DNA of 64,000 nucleotides, from contig JAOTON010002112.1 in NCBI GenBank assembly GCA_034440635.1, forward strand, positions 124,001-188,000, written 5' to 3'. The DNA is from Lepas anatifera. Taxonomy: Eukaryota; Arthropoda; Thecostraca; Lepadidae. Of the stretch, positions 36,561 to 48,419 are shown piece by piece. The translations under genes were made by a program, and so were the position numbers. Positions within the stretch are counted from its first letter, which is position 1. Each line of letters begins with the position of its first letter. The notes beneath the pieces are model-generated. The model made no database searches. It was not told where the DNA came from and was given only the letters and a program-made list of their open reading frames with translations.

Positions 36561-38239
36561 CGCAGCATATCACGCCGTTCCCTTTTGCACTTGACGACCG
36601 GTAGCAATAGACAGCAGATACTTTCTATGCCGTAATGAACACCATCTAGGATATTTCACGACCGCGTTGATCTTCAGCTCCAACCAGTGCAGCATCCTAA
36701 GACAGTGTTGCCGTCGAGGAGCGGACCGCTGATCTCATATAAATTCGCCATAAAAGCCACAAACACGGGCACCCTATAAATAACAAAGAGATATTAGCTT
36801 ACAAACAGCTCATTCCTGCACCTAAGAAACGCCCTCCCGGCAAGCGACTATCTACCAAGAATTTTTGTTCCAAACAGTCGTCATCTGAATAGATCTTCAT
36901 ATCTTTAAAAATAAAACATTGAAAGCAATTAATAGCATTTTAGCACACATATTGCGTAATGAAGACAAGCGGACAAGGGGAATTTTTACCTCCAGCAAAG
37001 CAAAATCATACAATACGGAATATTTGACTTTTTAGCCTTTCTGACAGAAATGCGGAAAAATTCATTTTTTCAACAAGAGGGCCCCTAAGCTCACTCCAGT
37101 TTGGAATTGTACCAAGCTGTCTAATTCTCTTTAACATCGACACTATGCGTGGCTTTATTATTCCATGCTGCATGCATGGCTAAAAATATAGGCTAGATTT
37201 CCGAAAAATGTTTGTTTTATGTGCGTGAATTCCCACGATCGGCCGCACATAGCTTTGTTGGACTCAACAGTACTGTTTCGTTTTTATTGTAAACAATCCA
37301 GTGTGACAATATCCACGTGCATATAATTTGATTACAAATGATACCGGGTATCAACAATTGCGTGCAAGAATATCAGTCACCTTGGCCACCAGTCCTGGGT
37401 TCAAGTCCCGGCGCGACCTCTGAATAAGTCGAACTGATCCCCAACCCAATCCTCCTGACTCCTCCACATCCCCAACCCCCCTCTAACAGGGAGATAGTCC
37501 GCGATACGGTATAACATTGGCAGTTGGTTCGTCGTTAAACTCCAATAAGCGATAAATTGCTTCTAAGCGGTAATTTATATCCGATAATCTGTCTTCATAG
37601 GCAAAACAGATAAAACAGGGGCTAGGAAGCATAAGCAACCAAAATATCGGAGTGTCTGTGGTAAATACATAGCTAGAGTCTGTTCCAATGCAATGGTGGG
37701 GGGAGGGGGGCTTCCTTCCAAGAAAGCTTCCAACTGTCCGTCTTTTTCATTCTTTTTGCACACCAGCAACTATAAGCTGACAGCCTCAAGTGGCCATACT
37801 ATTGTCTAGTGGGAAGATTTGGGTACACAAAGGTAAAGATTTGTTTCCCTAACCTGATCCAGACAGTGGTTTCAATGCTGATGTCAAACAATTTCCATTT
37901 TTAGTGCAGCTTGCACGTTTTCTTCTTTTTCATTTGACCACATGCAAATTACATAAGTAAGGAAGAATCAATGAGCTACCCTGCACCCCTAAAAATTGTT
38001 TCCTTAACCATCAGAAAAAATATGTGTACAATACTTTTGAAAGTACTTTCAAAAGACCCCTCCACCTAGAACAAACCAACAACAGAAAAATCTGCAGAAG
38101 CCTGCATGTCGAGCAGTACAGTAAGCAAACCCAGTTATGTTATGTTACAAATTTTCAAAGACTTTTAAGCCTATTAGCATTAAATTACATGAAATTATAT
38201 TTTCACATTCTGTTTTATTAATGGTGGCTTCAGCACACA
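36561..38239. other. Intergenic; possible promoter region of the unrecognised gene
   Basis: Apart from the SINE fragment and a TATA-like TTTATATG on the minus strand near 36740, no gene is seen. Confidence 0.4.
37370..37565 (+). repeat. tRNA-derived SINE fragment
   Basis: CTGGGTTCAAGTCCCGGCGC resembles a tRNA B box/T arm, and GTCGTTAAACTCCAATAA resembles the 3' part of many invertebrate SINEs. No complete cloverleaf or A box is present upstream, so it is not a functional tRNA gene. Confidence 0.6.
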
Positions 38240-38535
38240 GGGGCGGACACAGACCAGAGTTTGGGGGGCGGGCAAACCCATGTCTGCCTCTCCTCCGGGG
38301 ATGGGGGTGACATGCAATTTGGGTGCTCAACAGACCTAGTATAAGCTACCTCTCCAAGTAGATGATCGCCCTCCTGGGGAGGGGGGGTGGGAGTAAACAT
38401 TTTTGCTGTACAGACCTGATGCAAACCCCTTTTTCAAAAATTTATCCCACCTTTGGGGGCCAAAAGATAGTTTGGCTCCCCTCCGGCACTTTGGGGGCCA
38501 TGGCCGGAATGCCCCCTCCCCCTGTGTCTGCAAGG
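38240..38535. repeat. Dispersed repeat shared with 21815-21945
   Basis: Starts CACAGGGGCGGACACAGACC and ends near CCCCCTGTGTCTGC, possible inverted ends of a hAT-like element. The interior matches 21815-21945 in reverse. Confidence 0.65.
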
Positions 38536-38663
38536 CAAGGCTTGTCTCAGGGTTCTACTGAGGATCTTAATTTGCTAAATGTCAGATAAGAGTTACTCTG
38601 CCACTTAGTGTGTAGTTTTCAGGCATGTTTTACATATTCAATGTACATTTTGCCTCCTTGCCA

Positions 38664-39660
38664 GTGTGCAAAGTATGGCACTTTCTACGAGATCTCGTCG
38701 GTGTGAGTGCCCTTGGAGACAGGAGCGAGTGGTGCAAATTTTATCTACCTGGTGTGAATTTGCGAGACTGGTGCGAGGAAGGTGACACCGAAAACCAAAC
38801 AAATAATGGCTGAATGGTTATAAAGACACAGGAGGGGGCCTTATAAAAGTCCTTAACTAAGTACCAAATAAGAGAGGTAGCACTGCATGGTGTGGGTAGG
38901 AATGAGTGCATTTTTCTCCCTGATATTTGGCAGATTGGTGTGAATTTTCAGTGGCTGGAGGTGCAAGAATTTTAGATGGCTGGTGTGACTCGTCTGGCCT
39001 GCTGCCATACTTTGCAGACTGGCCTCCTTGTGAAACATGATTATTAATACTTTACACTACATTCAAGTGCACACATAATTTAAGTAATTTTCACCAGCAT
39101 GACCTGGCAAATAGTGGTACTTTATACTGTATTTTTTATGAACCAAGATTGTAATGTATTATTTCTTTCTCACTTTTTATGCTGCATCATGCTATCTTCT
39201 TCTACACTGCTAGCATAACTTATAACTTTGATCAATTGAGGCCTGGAAATATGGTGAGATACCATATCACAAACATCTGTTTCCACTCATCACCCAGTCT
39301 GCAAAGTATGGCAGCAGGTCAGACAAGTCTCATCAGCCATCTAGAATTCTCGCACTGCCAGCCACAAGAAATTCACACCAATCTGCCATATACCAGTGAG
39401 AAAAATGCACCCATTCCTACCCACACCATGCAATACTACCTCTCTTCTTAGTTTTTTAGTTAAGGACTTTTATAAGGCGCCCTCCTGTGTATTTATAACA
39501 ATTCAGTCATTATATGTTTGGTTTTTAGTGTCACCTTACTTGCACCAGTCTAGCAAATTTGCACCAGGTTGATAAAATTCACACCACTCCCTCCTGTCTC
39601 CAAGGACCCTCGCACCAACAAGATCTCGTCGAAAATGACATAATTTGCATACTGGCTCAT
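38664..39660. repeat. Long inverted repeat (foldback), arms about 360 bp
   Basis: The arm 38664-39022 matches 39299-39660 in reverse, including ACGAGATCT, CTTGGAGACAGGAG, CCATACTTTGCAGAC and TGGTGTGGGTAGGAATG. A spacer of about 275 bp (39023-39298) separates the arms. Arm identity looks to be roughly 85-90 percent by eye. No gene is carried. Confidence 0.9.
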
Positions 39661-40770
39661 CACTTGTCTGCAATGCATTAATTTGTTTTCCCTCAGTAAT
39701 ACCAAAGCACCTAAAAGGTAATTGTATTAAGATAGGGGAGGAGATTGTTTCAAATAGGGGAGCACTCACTGCAACTAAGAAATGTGTCATTCATGTTCTG
39801 TTATAGCTGGTTTGTCATCATTGTGGGCTGATGAATATAGTTGTTGTGAATAGTTGGTATTCGTGAAATTGTTGTAATTCGTTTTGGTATGATTGCTAGT
39901 AAATATTTTGAACGCGGTACATTACTCCCACTCTAGTAGAATAATAAGTGAAAAATTTGGGGCGTGTTAGTTGTTTAATCCACCGCCTCCGGCGGCCCCA
40001 CCGGAACACTTGATCGTGGCAATACTCTCCCACGATGCACGGTATTTGACATTACGATCTGAAATTTGAGTGAGGATAATAATACAATGTTTGTTTAAAG
40101 CCGGCGCCGCGCGTCTCCCGTCTTCGAACGACCCAGTGTGAGTCAGTAATGCCAGATGCAGATTTTTAACTCCCCTACAATTCTTGAGTTAAACCCTCTA
40201 GAACCCTCTGAAATTTCTCGTAGTCGTGTAGAAATCTCTATACTGCACCGATACAATCTATAGTGATATTGAGCCATCCTTGATGCTGTGTTCCTAAATA
40301 AATTGTCCTCTCCACTCTGAAACCATTAATATATATTGTTCATCATAACAATACACTGCACATTATATATGCCTGGTGGACAGTGCCTGGTGGCTCTGTC
40401 CCCGAACACCTGAATGCCCCTCAGAAATCTGCACTCGTGCACCGTAGAACAAAGCAAACTGACGTGCCATCCGCCCGCGGCGTCCACGTTCCCTCCGCTG
40501 CTGCGCCGCGCTCTCTCCGCCGCTGCATCGAGCTCCCTCCGCCGCTGCGTCCCTTCGCCGCTGCGTCGCGCTCCTCCCACCGATGGGTTGTGTGCGCTCC
40601 TCTGCGCCTCTCGCCCCGTCGCCGTTGCGAATGCCCCAAGCTCTGGTGTCCCTGTTCACCTCGTCCTCCCTGAGGAGTGTCTTTTAAATTTAAATCCAGC
40701 CACTTGTCTTTCCTGTGGCTGTATTCTCCGGTGTTTTGTATTGTATTGTTTTGTATTGTGCTTTGTGTGA
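39661..40770. other. No gene seen; short CCGCCGCTGCG tandem patch
   Basis: 40495-40620 has imperfect repeats of CCGCCGCTGCRTC, giving frames open on both strands that look compositional rather than coding. Confidence 0.5.
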
Positions 40771-40778
40771 TATGAATA

Positions 40779-41154
40779 CAGTGGCGGATCTAGCCAGTCG
40801 GTTTGGGAGGGGCAAACCAAAGTCGAAAAGCAAAAAAAAAAAACGTCGCGCAACTGCGCTAAAATATGACTTCCCGGTACGGGTGTTTGAGGCAAGAAGC
40901 AAAAAAAAAACGTCACGGGCTGAAAAATATGAGCTCAAGATCCTTTTTTCCTATCCAAAGCCCGATATTTTCACTGAACTTAACTGGTTCCGTTAGAAGT
41001 TGAGAGTTAAAGCACCAAAATGTTGCCTATAAACTTAAAATGAGTCGGGGAAAAAGGAGGTCGATCGCTTTGGGGGGGCAAAAACATAGTTTTGCCCCGA
41101 GCTTTTCCGTTTGGGGGGGCAATTGCCTTTTTGCCCCCCCTGGATCCGCCACTG
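40779..41154. mobile_element. hAT-type MITE with 8-bp target duplication
   Basis: Inverted termini CAGTGGCGGATCTAG and CTGGATCCGCCACTG. A perfect 8-bp duplication, TATGAATA, flanks it (40771-40778 and 41155-41162). It is 376 bp with no coding capacity and is related to 1405-2600. Confidence 0.96.
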
Positions 41155-41282
41155 TATGAATATACATGTACGGATTCATACTCAAAGGAAAAACCCAGAC
41201 ACAGTGCCTGGTGGCTCCCCTCCCCTCCGTTCCGCCGCCTTTGGATCAGCTTGTGCCTAAGTCCTTATATTTCTCTTAGATG

Positions 41283-41565
41283 CATATCCGGATCCAGGAT
41301 TGCCGATCGGGGGGAGGGGGGCACGGGGGCACCATCCAGACCAGGCGGAGCCACTTTTGACCGGCAAAACCTATCAGGTCCAGGTGGGCGCAAAATCCTA
41401 TCGGTGGGCGCCGATTTTCGCATCCTGGGCGGGGGGGGGCTGGGGAGCGACATTTTAGGGGACGCCATCGACCTTTCAGGGGGGCGCCGTGACCAGTTCA
41501 GGGGGCGCCGAGGGTCAATCGGGGGAGGGTCGCGTGCCCCCTTTGCCCCCTTGGATCCGCCTATG
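41283..41565. mobile_element. Short hAT-type element of the GGCGGATCC family
   Basis: Ends CATATCCGGATCCAGG and TTGGATCCGCCTATG. The flanks CTTAGATG and CCTGGATG agree at six of eight bases and may be an old duplication. It is homologous to both ends of 6250-7248. Confidence 0.8.
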
Positions 41566-41648
41566 CCTGGATGTGATTAGATTTTCACGTGGGAACTTCA
41601 AAATTGCAAACATGGGATGCATCCTATCCATGAAAAAGTTTTGGGTGT

Positions 41649-41934
41649 CATAGGTGGATGCAGGAGGAGACGGATCTATAATTGTAAATGGGGGCACTTT
41701 AACGGGGGCGCCATCCGGCCCAGGGGACACCAGTTTTGGCCGGGAAAACCTATCAGGTGGGCGCCAAATCCTATCAATGAGCGCCGATTCTCGTATCCTG
41801 GGAGGGGAAGGGGTGGGGGTGGGAAGCGACAATTTAGGTGGCCCCATCGACATTTCAAGGGGGTGCCGTGACCATTTCAGGGTGCGCCGATGGTCGATAG
41901 GGGTGGGGGCTCGTGTCTCCTGGATCCGCGTATG
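41649..41934. mobile_element. Second short hAT-type element of the same family
   Basis: Ends CATAGGTGGATGCAGG and CCTGGATCCGCGTATG. The same internal words GGCGCCATC and CTATCA..GGGCGCC occur as in the neighbour 84 bp away. No matching flank duplication is visible. Confidence 0.75.
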
Positions 41935-42919
41935 GGGAAGGCAGGAGGGGCACCTGCCCCCTCCTTCCCGTTGACCCCGGCTCCCCCTAGAATGGTCATG
42001 TCGCCCCCCGAATGATAGACAGCGTCACCTGAGATGACGTCACCTGAGCTGCGTTTTCCTCCCCCTCTCCAGGGATGGAAAAACGCACCACTTCACCTAT
42101 CAGGGATAGTGACAGATCCCGAACATTTAAACCATGAAGTGTGACAGAATATATATACAAACCCCGAACAGCTCCGGCTGGCTAAATTTACCTTCGCCTG
42201 CGGGGTGGAGGGGCCTTTTTAGACCCCCCTTCGGTTGTTTCCAATTTAATCGAAAAACGGTGGCGCACAGCGCCGCCAAACGGGGTCCAGCTTTTCTTTC
42301 ATCATTTCTACTTTTTCTAAAAAAAATGGCTCATGGTCATATCAGGTTAGGTCACCAGGCCAGGTTAAGTAACCTTACCTCAAAAAGTGCTTATAACTAA
42401 AAAGAGGATTAAACGATCAAGTTGAAACTCATACCACATAGTGGTCCCACCAGAAGCTACAACCTATGTTCCGAGATTTTCGATATTAGTGACCTACCTA
42501 AGGGCATGTGTAGAGAGCATAACCTCTCTAATGCAAATGCATGGAGGAAATCACGAAATGCGCTTTTCTCGGTAAGCATGGATGGAATCAACTTCAAATA
42601 TCGGTTAGGACCTGCTCTTAGCCCATATCTGAAATTGATACCAAAAACTGTGACCTGTGATCTTTGAAAGATCACCGAAGGTCAAATAAGCATTTTTTGT
42701 TGTCTTTCTCTATAAATTTTGAATAAACAAACATACAATTTTATTTTGTCACCGAAGTGTTGATATACATCACGCCTATACCAGGTCAAGTTGGGTCAAG
42801 CCGCTGACTTGGGTCAGGTCAAATTTCTAATTGGACCTGGCATAGCAAAATCATAGGTATATCATTCGATTGGTATTGACGAGAGAAGTGCAGTAGTGCA
42901 TCACTATGGATGTATCGTG

Positions 42920-43025
42920 TGTAAAGTCTTAGTTTCTTGGCTTGTCTTTATTGAGCCAACACATCTGAAAAGAAGACAGTGTAATTACATTAGATAAAGG
43001 TAGTAATTACGTTCAAAACATTACA
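42920..43025 (-). repeat. 3' LTR of the short-LTR element
   Basis: The 106-bp repeat. The internal side carries a related word (ACATTACATCCCTCACGGGG near 43255) and a duplicated 47-bp segment at about 43157-43254, both in the element's 3' non-coding part. Confidence 0.93.
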
Positions 43026-43590
43026 TCTCTCGCGGGCGCTGCCGATTACGAAGGAAATGACAGTGCAACTATGTAAACAAGGCATGTGTCATGTAATTGC
43101 ATGCGAAGCTCAGAAAACCAGGTTAACTGGTCAGGCAAAACGAGGAACGTAAGGGCATGTCCATCTTGGCCTAAAACACCGAAATAAAGGCAGTCGCACT
43201 TGGCAAGCCCATCTTGGCCTAAAACACCGAAATCAACGCAGTCGCACTTGGCACATTACATCCCTCACGGGGCGTAATAAAATGAGAAAAAGAATAGAGA
43301 GAAGAATACAGGTTCAGTACCATATATCACTACTAGTGGTACGGTTCTGAATGTAAAAAAACGCATCTTTTGTGGCCTATGTCTATGAGCACAGCGCAAC
43401 GTGACTTAGCTGACCGTTCGTCAATGACGGCTGCCATCCTTGGAGACTATATCACCCATCATAGTCCTGCAGGTACCGCGGAGGAACACCTCTTGTTGGT
43501 CTGGCTGACCTCCGGTAAACTCTTGTGTACATACCTGGTTCTTGATCGCTTCTCCCTTCGGCCAGCTCACTCTCGTGTGTTGAGTGCTCT

Positions 43591-44804
43591 TTACCTTCCC
43601 CATCCACGGGAGTAGCCGTCACGGGTTGGGACGACGCACGGTGAACGACGAATTTCCCTGAGCCGCGTGCCGGGACTGCCTCTAGCCTCCCGCTGAACAT
43701 GGTCCCTAACCCCAAGGTCAGTTACATGCGCTCTCTGCGTCACCGCTGTCGGCGAATGAGTGTTCTTTGTGGAGTTGTTACGGTCTGGTTTCGTCGAGAT
43801 ATCAGGAACGGCCGCCTCGCGGTGTGATAGGTCCATCGGCCACCGCTGCTGGCGGTAGGGCCTACGACATGGGTCAAGGCACACCTTCTTGAAGCGTTGC
43901 GAGACGCGGGTGGCGACTTTCTGCCCACGGGATGCCGTGATTTGCGTTCCCCGCACCTTTTGCACCTGATAAGGTGCCGGGCCATACCACGGAGCTTTTG
44001 TAGTAGGCGTTTGGAGAAGGAGTACGGTATCTCCAACTCCAATGTCATGTGGCCTGACCATCGCCTTCTGGTCCTTGTAGAAGTTTTGTGTGCGCTTGGA
44101 AGCGTCATGCTTGTCCTTGATGCGACTGCCATGTGTTGGCCCATCTAGGTTCGGCAGTCTTACTTTGTAGGTGCGGTTAAACAGGACTTCTGCTGGTGCT
44201 CTACCAATACTGCTGTGTGGGGTGGCCCGGTACTGTCGTAGCAGTTTGTGCATTTCTTGCTCCAGGTTCTTCTGCTCGATGAAGGCGGTGTGCCAGGACT
44301 TCTTCAGTACTTTCATGAAATTTTCCGCCAGTCCGTTCGCTTTCGGGTCTTGTGGGGCTACCTTTCTGTGAGTGATGCCGACCCAGCGCATGTACATGGA
44401 GAAGTCATGCCCGTTGAAAGGAGGGCCCCTGTCTGTTTTCAGAGAGTCCGGGAACCCATGAACTGAGAATATCTTGTCCAGCAATGGTATCGCCTTCGCA
44501 CCACTGGTGCTACTGGTTATCTCAACGACTGGATAACGGGAGTATTCGTCTATCACGACCAGAAGGTACTCCCCACTAGGCGTCGGTCCGTAGAAATCTG
44601 CATCCACGTGCTGCCACGGCCGGTCTGGGAGCTGAGACGGCTTGAGTGGGTCCCGCACTGGGCTCCGTGTAGAGGCCTGGCACCCCAGACAGCCAGACAC
44701 CTTTTCTCCACCCGCTTGTCCATGCCTGGAAACCAGACTTTAGAGCGTATCAGCTGTTTGCATTTTACCACTCCTTGATGACCTTCGTGTGCGAAATCAA
44801 CCAC
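43591..44804 (-). pseudogene. Integrase of the short-LTR element
   Basis: The first part (44804-44700) has HEGHQGVVKCKQLIRSKVWF, the zinc-binding start. The main frame (44700-43591) begins with CLGCQAS, the second half of the zinc site, and carries HVDADFYGPTP, LKTDRGPPFNGHDF and GLAENFMKVLKKSW, giving D, D and E. A C-terminal GVGDTVLLLQ-type domain follows. A frame change occurs between the two parts. Confidence 0.9.
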
Positions 44805-44852
44805 GAGGGCCCGCAGACTCCCCGAGCCCGGTTAAAGCTCCACATCCGGTAT

Positions 44853-45772
44853 TTAGAGTCGATCCTGGCGCAGTATCACACCATGCGCGTACGTGAGCTC
44901 TTGAAGTACTAAACGGAAGGGTTGGAGGCCGTCCTCTTTGTTGATGCGTCCCCGCTGGATGCAGCGCATAAGCTTCTGGCTGACCGGGTCCTCTGCAGTA
45001 GCCTGCTGGACGGTCTTCAGATAGACCGCGTCTGGCAGGTAATCTGTGATGAGTGCACTTATGCATATCTCATCATCCGTTTCCAGATCCATCGCCTTAA
45101 GCGCCTGCTCCGCGTCAGTGTCCAGCGGGCACGGATGGCGTGACGCAAAGTCACAGGGGTTAGACTTGCCCGGGATGTGGTGCAATGTGAAGGTATATTC
45201 CTGGACCTTCAGTCTGTGTAGCTCAACGCGAGCGTTCCCGCGTCTTCCGTGATTGTGCACGGGCAGGAGGGGTCGATGGTCTGTGAAGCTCTCAAACTTG
45301 ACTCCCAACTGGTAATGTCTGTGATAGTTGATGCCCCAAGCCTGGGCCAGCGACTCCTTCTCAAACTGAGAGTAGTTTCATCTGTTGCCGTTAGGGCTCT
45401 ACTTCCATGATCAACCGGTACCCAGGCCCCATCCGGCAGCTCTTGAAAGACACTGGAGGCGATGCCCTCGGGTCCAGCATCGGCGATGTGCTTGGTCGGC
45501 AGGCGAGGGTCAAATGCTCTCAGTGCGATGTCACTGGTCATCGCCTTGATGATCTCTTGATAGGATCTCTCACAGTCGGCAGACCATTCGAATCTTCTAC
45601 CCTTGTGGGTCAGCTCGCGAAGTGGTTTCGTGATCTGCGCGTATGCTCGCTTTGTGTCGAACATGAACTTAGCGTTGAACTGGCAGGCCTGCAGGAAGCT
45701 CTTCACATCATCGCTGGACTCAGGGCGCCCTGCTGCCGTAATGGCTGCTAGCTTGTTTGGGTCTGCGGACAT
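44853..45772 (-). pseudogene. Reverse transcriptase thumb and RNase H of the short-LTR element
   Basis: The frame 45772-45209 has MSADPNKLAAITAAGRPESS and the FLQACQFNAKFM connection region, then an RNase H start in which DAGPEGIASSVFQ replaces the usual DAS or DAC. The frame 45308-44853 resumes with FTDHRPLLPV and LHHIPGKSNPCDFASRHP, the end of RNase H. A frame break near 45300-45400 separates them. Confidence 0.85.
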
Positions 45773-45775
45773 GCC

Positions 45776-46440
45776 TTAACTGGAGAACACCCACCCAAAC
45801 CAGGTGACGGACGTGGAGCCGAACGTGCACTTCTCACGCCGCAGGGTCAGGCCGCACTCTTCTAGTCGGGTCAGGCACTTGTCGAGATTAGACAGATGCT
45901 CTTCTGGTGTCTTCCCCCAGACCAGGATGTTGTCATAGATCGACACACAGCAGGGGAGTCCGTGGAGGGCCTGGCTGATGCGCTCATGGAACAGGTCGGG
46001 GGGCTGGACTGGACCCGAAGAAGAGTACCTTGAAGTGATGTAGCCCTTCATGTGTTCGGAAGGTGGCGATGGGTCTGGAGTTCTCCGCGAGCGCAACTTG
46101 ATGAAATCCGTGCTTGAGGTCCATCTCCGTAAACCTGGCTGCTCCCTTCAGCTGGTGTCTCATCTCTTGGATCGTGATCAAATATTTCTTCGTGGTCTTG
46201 AGAGCCTTGTTTGCCACCCGCATGTCAACATTCATGCGGATTTGGCCTTGTTCCTTTTTTCTATGATGACTACATTAGAGATCCACTGAGAAGATTCGTT
46301 GGGCGGCACATCTTCAATCTTGTCGGACTGACGTAACTCATCGAGGTGTTGGCTGAAGCGTTCTTGGTAGGCGAGGGGTATGCCTCTGTACGGAGCGGAT
46401 ACCGGGGCCACTTTTTCATCGATGTGGAAGTGCACCTCTT
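45776..46440 (-). pseudogene. Reverse transcriptase of the short-LTR element, frame-broken
   Basis: Three overlapping frames are needed. The first (46435-46232) has DKIEDVPPNESSQWISNVVI. The second (46235-45984) has GAARFTEMDLKHGFHQVALA with a catalytic Asp. The third (46096-45776) has CCVSIYDNILVWGKTPEEHL. In the last, the usual Asp-Asp pair is Asp-Asn (GAC AAC), so the active site is damaged as well as the frame. Confidence 0.87.
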
Positions 46441-46556
46441 GCCCAGCCAGTACACCTACTCCCTCAAAGACGCGTTTGTGCCGGTGGAGGACTTCTTTGA
46501 CTGCTTGTTTTCTTCCTCGGACACAGGTTTGGGTGGGATGACCTTAGTGGTGACCT

Positions 46557-47396
46557 TTATGCCGGCGTCGCGAAGGGAGCTGGTGATGCCTGCCACCTCC
46601 TGTTCGTATCCACTGCCCTTGTGTATCTCTTTAAGATACCGAGGGCTTTCGCATCAGCATCTCCTAGCATGGGCTCGACGTTGTGTCCCTCTATGACATA
46701 GACGGTTGCGTCTGTGCGGGCTCCCGCGGCGGTCTGTAGTACAGATCGGACTTGTCCACGAACCTGGAGGTGGGTGCTTGTGCCGTATGGCCGGAACCGT
46801 AAATCACTTGGTTGTAGTGGCCCCATGCTCTTGTCGTACTGGTCCATAGGCAGTAGCGTTTTGCTACATCCAGAGTCGACAAAGAGGTCGAGAGTGGTCC
46901 CATTCAACTTCACAGTCACCTTATTTTCGTGCTGAGTTTGAAGCTTCCCAACTTCGACGACTCTCCCACCGTCTTCTTCCTCGCTGAAGTGATAGTCTTC
47001 GACTCGGCGTACTCCTTGCTTGGGTGACTGGCATGTAGCAGAACCCGCGAAGTGGTTTTTCTTTTGGCATGCAGCGCAGGTTTTGCCACTTGCTGGGCTC
47101 TTTCCAGGGTCGTGTGGCCTGTAGTGGCTAGGGCAGTTTGGGAATTTCGGTCTGTTGCTTCGCGAAGGGGTTGTTCTGCTACTGTACTTCCCTCTATGGA
47201 CCAGTCGTGCCACACTGACACTGTCATCTCCCGTGGTAATTTCGCTAGCTGAAGTGCGTGACTGTTCATAGCTGGTAGCGGCTCGGAGAAGGCCGGCATA
47301 GTCAAGGTCTTTAGCCAGAACATGCTGTCTCAGTCGTTCATCAGAGGTACCAAACACATACGCGTCCTTCTTTGCTCTGGAAGTTGTGTACGCCAC
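46557..47396 (-). pseudogene. Gag C-terminus, zinc knuckle and protease of the short-LTR element
   Basis: The frame of 279 codons. DERLRQHVLAKDLDYAGLLR is the end of the capsid region. CAACQKKNHFAGSATC is a zinc-knuckle-like cluster with altered spacing. LNGTTLDLFVDSGCSKTLLP holds the protease D-S-G. The remaining part covers the protease flap region and the link toward reverse transcriptase. Confidence 0.87.
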
Positions 47397-47829
47397 AGTA
47401 GTTTGGACTTGGACGCCAGTTGGCCTCTAGTTGGCACTTGGAGGCCAGTTCCTCTATTTCCTTGGCAAACTCTGTGGCAGTTTTTGTCCCCTGTTTTGCG
47501 TGCATCAATTTATACATGGCCATCGTCAGGTTTACATGCTGATGACAGTGCGCGCGTATCTTGGCCAGTGCTGTCGTCAGGGTGTCCCTCTCGCCATTTT
47601 CATCATCGAGGTGGACTCCAGCCTCTTTCACGAACCTGCGGAACTCCTTACCGCCCCAGAGGAGGAGGAGTTTGAGCTTCTGGTCTTGCGGCAAAGTGGT
47701 TACTGTATCGGCTAAAAGCTGGTGTTCTTCCAGCCAATCCTCGAAACGGTCGAGGAATTGGCTAGGATCAGTGCCGAGCTGGCAGGCTCGGCCCGCTTTG
47801 GCTAAGGCAGCTTCAACACCGTCAGGCAC
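47341..47829 (-). pseudogene. Gag of the short-LTR element, N-terminal frame
   Basis: The frame of 162 codons begins MPDGVEAALAKAGRACQLGT and contains FLDRFEDWLEEHQLLADT and KQGTKTATEFAKEIEELA, typical of the capsid region of Ty3-like Gag. It runs out of frame near 47400 and Gag continues in the overlapping frame 47396-46557. Confidence 0.85.
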
Positions 47830-47872
47830 GGCGATCGCAGTTCACGTGCTATCTTTACACCTGGGTCGCCGG

Positions 47873-47979
47873 TGTAAAGTCTTAGTTTCTTGGCTTCTCT
47901 TTATTGGGCCAACACATCTGAAAAGGAAGATAGTGTAATTACATTAGATAGAGGTAGTAATTACGTTCAAGACATAACA
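47873..47979 (-). repeat. 5' LTR of the short-LTR element
   Basis: The 107-bp repeat differs from its partner at a handful of positions. On the minus strand, GGCGACCCAGG lies just inside and may be a tRNA primer site offset by two bases. Confidence 0.93.
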
Positions 47980-48419
47980 TCGTGTTTTTTTGGAAGTTAT
48001 TAGTGGAAAGGAAATGCCCTCTTGCATGGGCGGCTATGGACATTCCCAAAAACATTCCCAATGTTCAGTGACGTGCAGCTCCCTAGGCTCTGACCTGATA
48101 TGAAAATTAATGTCGTTTTAATAAAAGAGCAATTCAAGAGCTTTAGAATACTGTTCGAAAAATGATTCTAGCTATCTTAGTTTCTGGTATAAATGAGATT
48201 TTCTTAGTACACGTCATATTAGCAATTGTTTACCCATTTTGCCCTCTGGTGAACTTGATATTGACCTGACGAGAAAAATGACCGAAGTATATTCGATATC
48301 ATTTTTGAAGAGCTTTCGATTTTTGTTGTCTTTTTTTATAACTCTCTTAGTTTTTTATATAGTGGGGTCTCTTTTACCCTCATCAGTGCGAAGGTACCCT
48401 CCACCGAGGCAAGGGTTAA

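Larger units (their letters stand above)
42920..47979 (-). mobile_element. Ty3-like LTR retrotransposon with very short LTRs, degenerate
   Basis: The LTRs are 42920-43025 (106 bp) and 47873-47979 (107 bp), starting TGTAAAG and ending ACA. A perfect 5-bp target duplication, TCGTG, flanks the element (42915-42919 and 47980-47984). Gag, zinc knuckle, protease, reverse transcriptase, RNase H and integrase follow in the Ty3 order on the minus strand, with many frame breaks. It is nested in the TTAA transposon at 42191-48415. Confidence 0.95.
42191..48415 (-). mobile_element. TTAA-flanked non-autonomous transposon copy, interrupted by an LTR element
   Basis: The outer parts (42191-42919 and 47980-48415) together make about 1.16 kb, matching the uninterrupted copy at 16092-17284 in reverse. 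The right edge is AAGGG next to TTAA (48416-48419). The left edge is CCTTCGCC next to TTTA, a one-base change from TTAA. Inverted terminal sequences CCCTTGC and CCTTCGCC are shared. The TTAA target and CC termini resemble piggyBac-type elements; no transposase is present. Confidence 0.85.

Noticed and set aside
37385..37430. tRNA gene
   Set aside because: Only a B-box-like segment is present. No A box or acceptor stem pairing is seen, so it fits a SINE fragment.
40326..40770. Arg/Ser/Ala-rich frames on both strands
   Set aside because: A short GC-rich tandem patch opens both strands; there is no motif or splice support.
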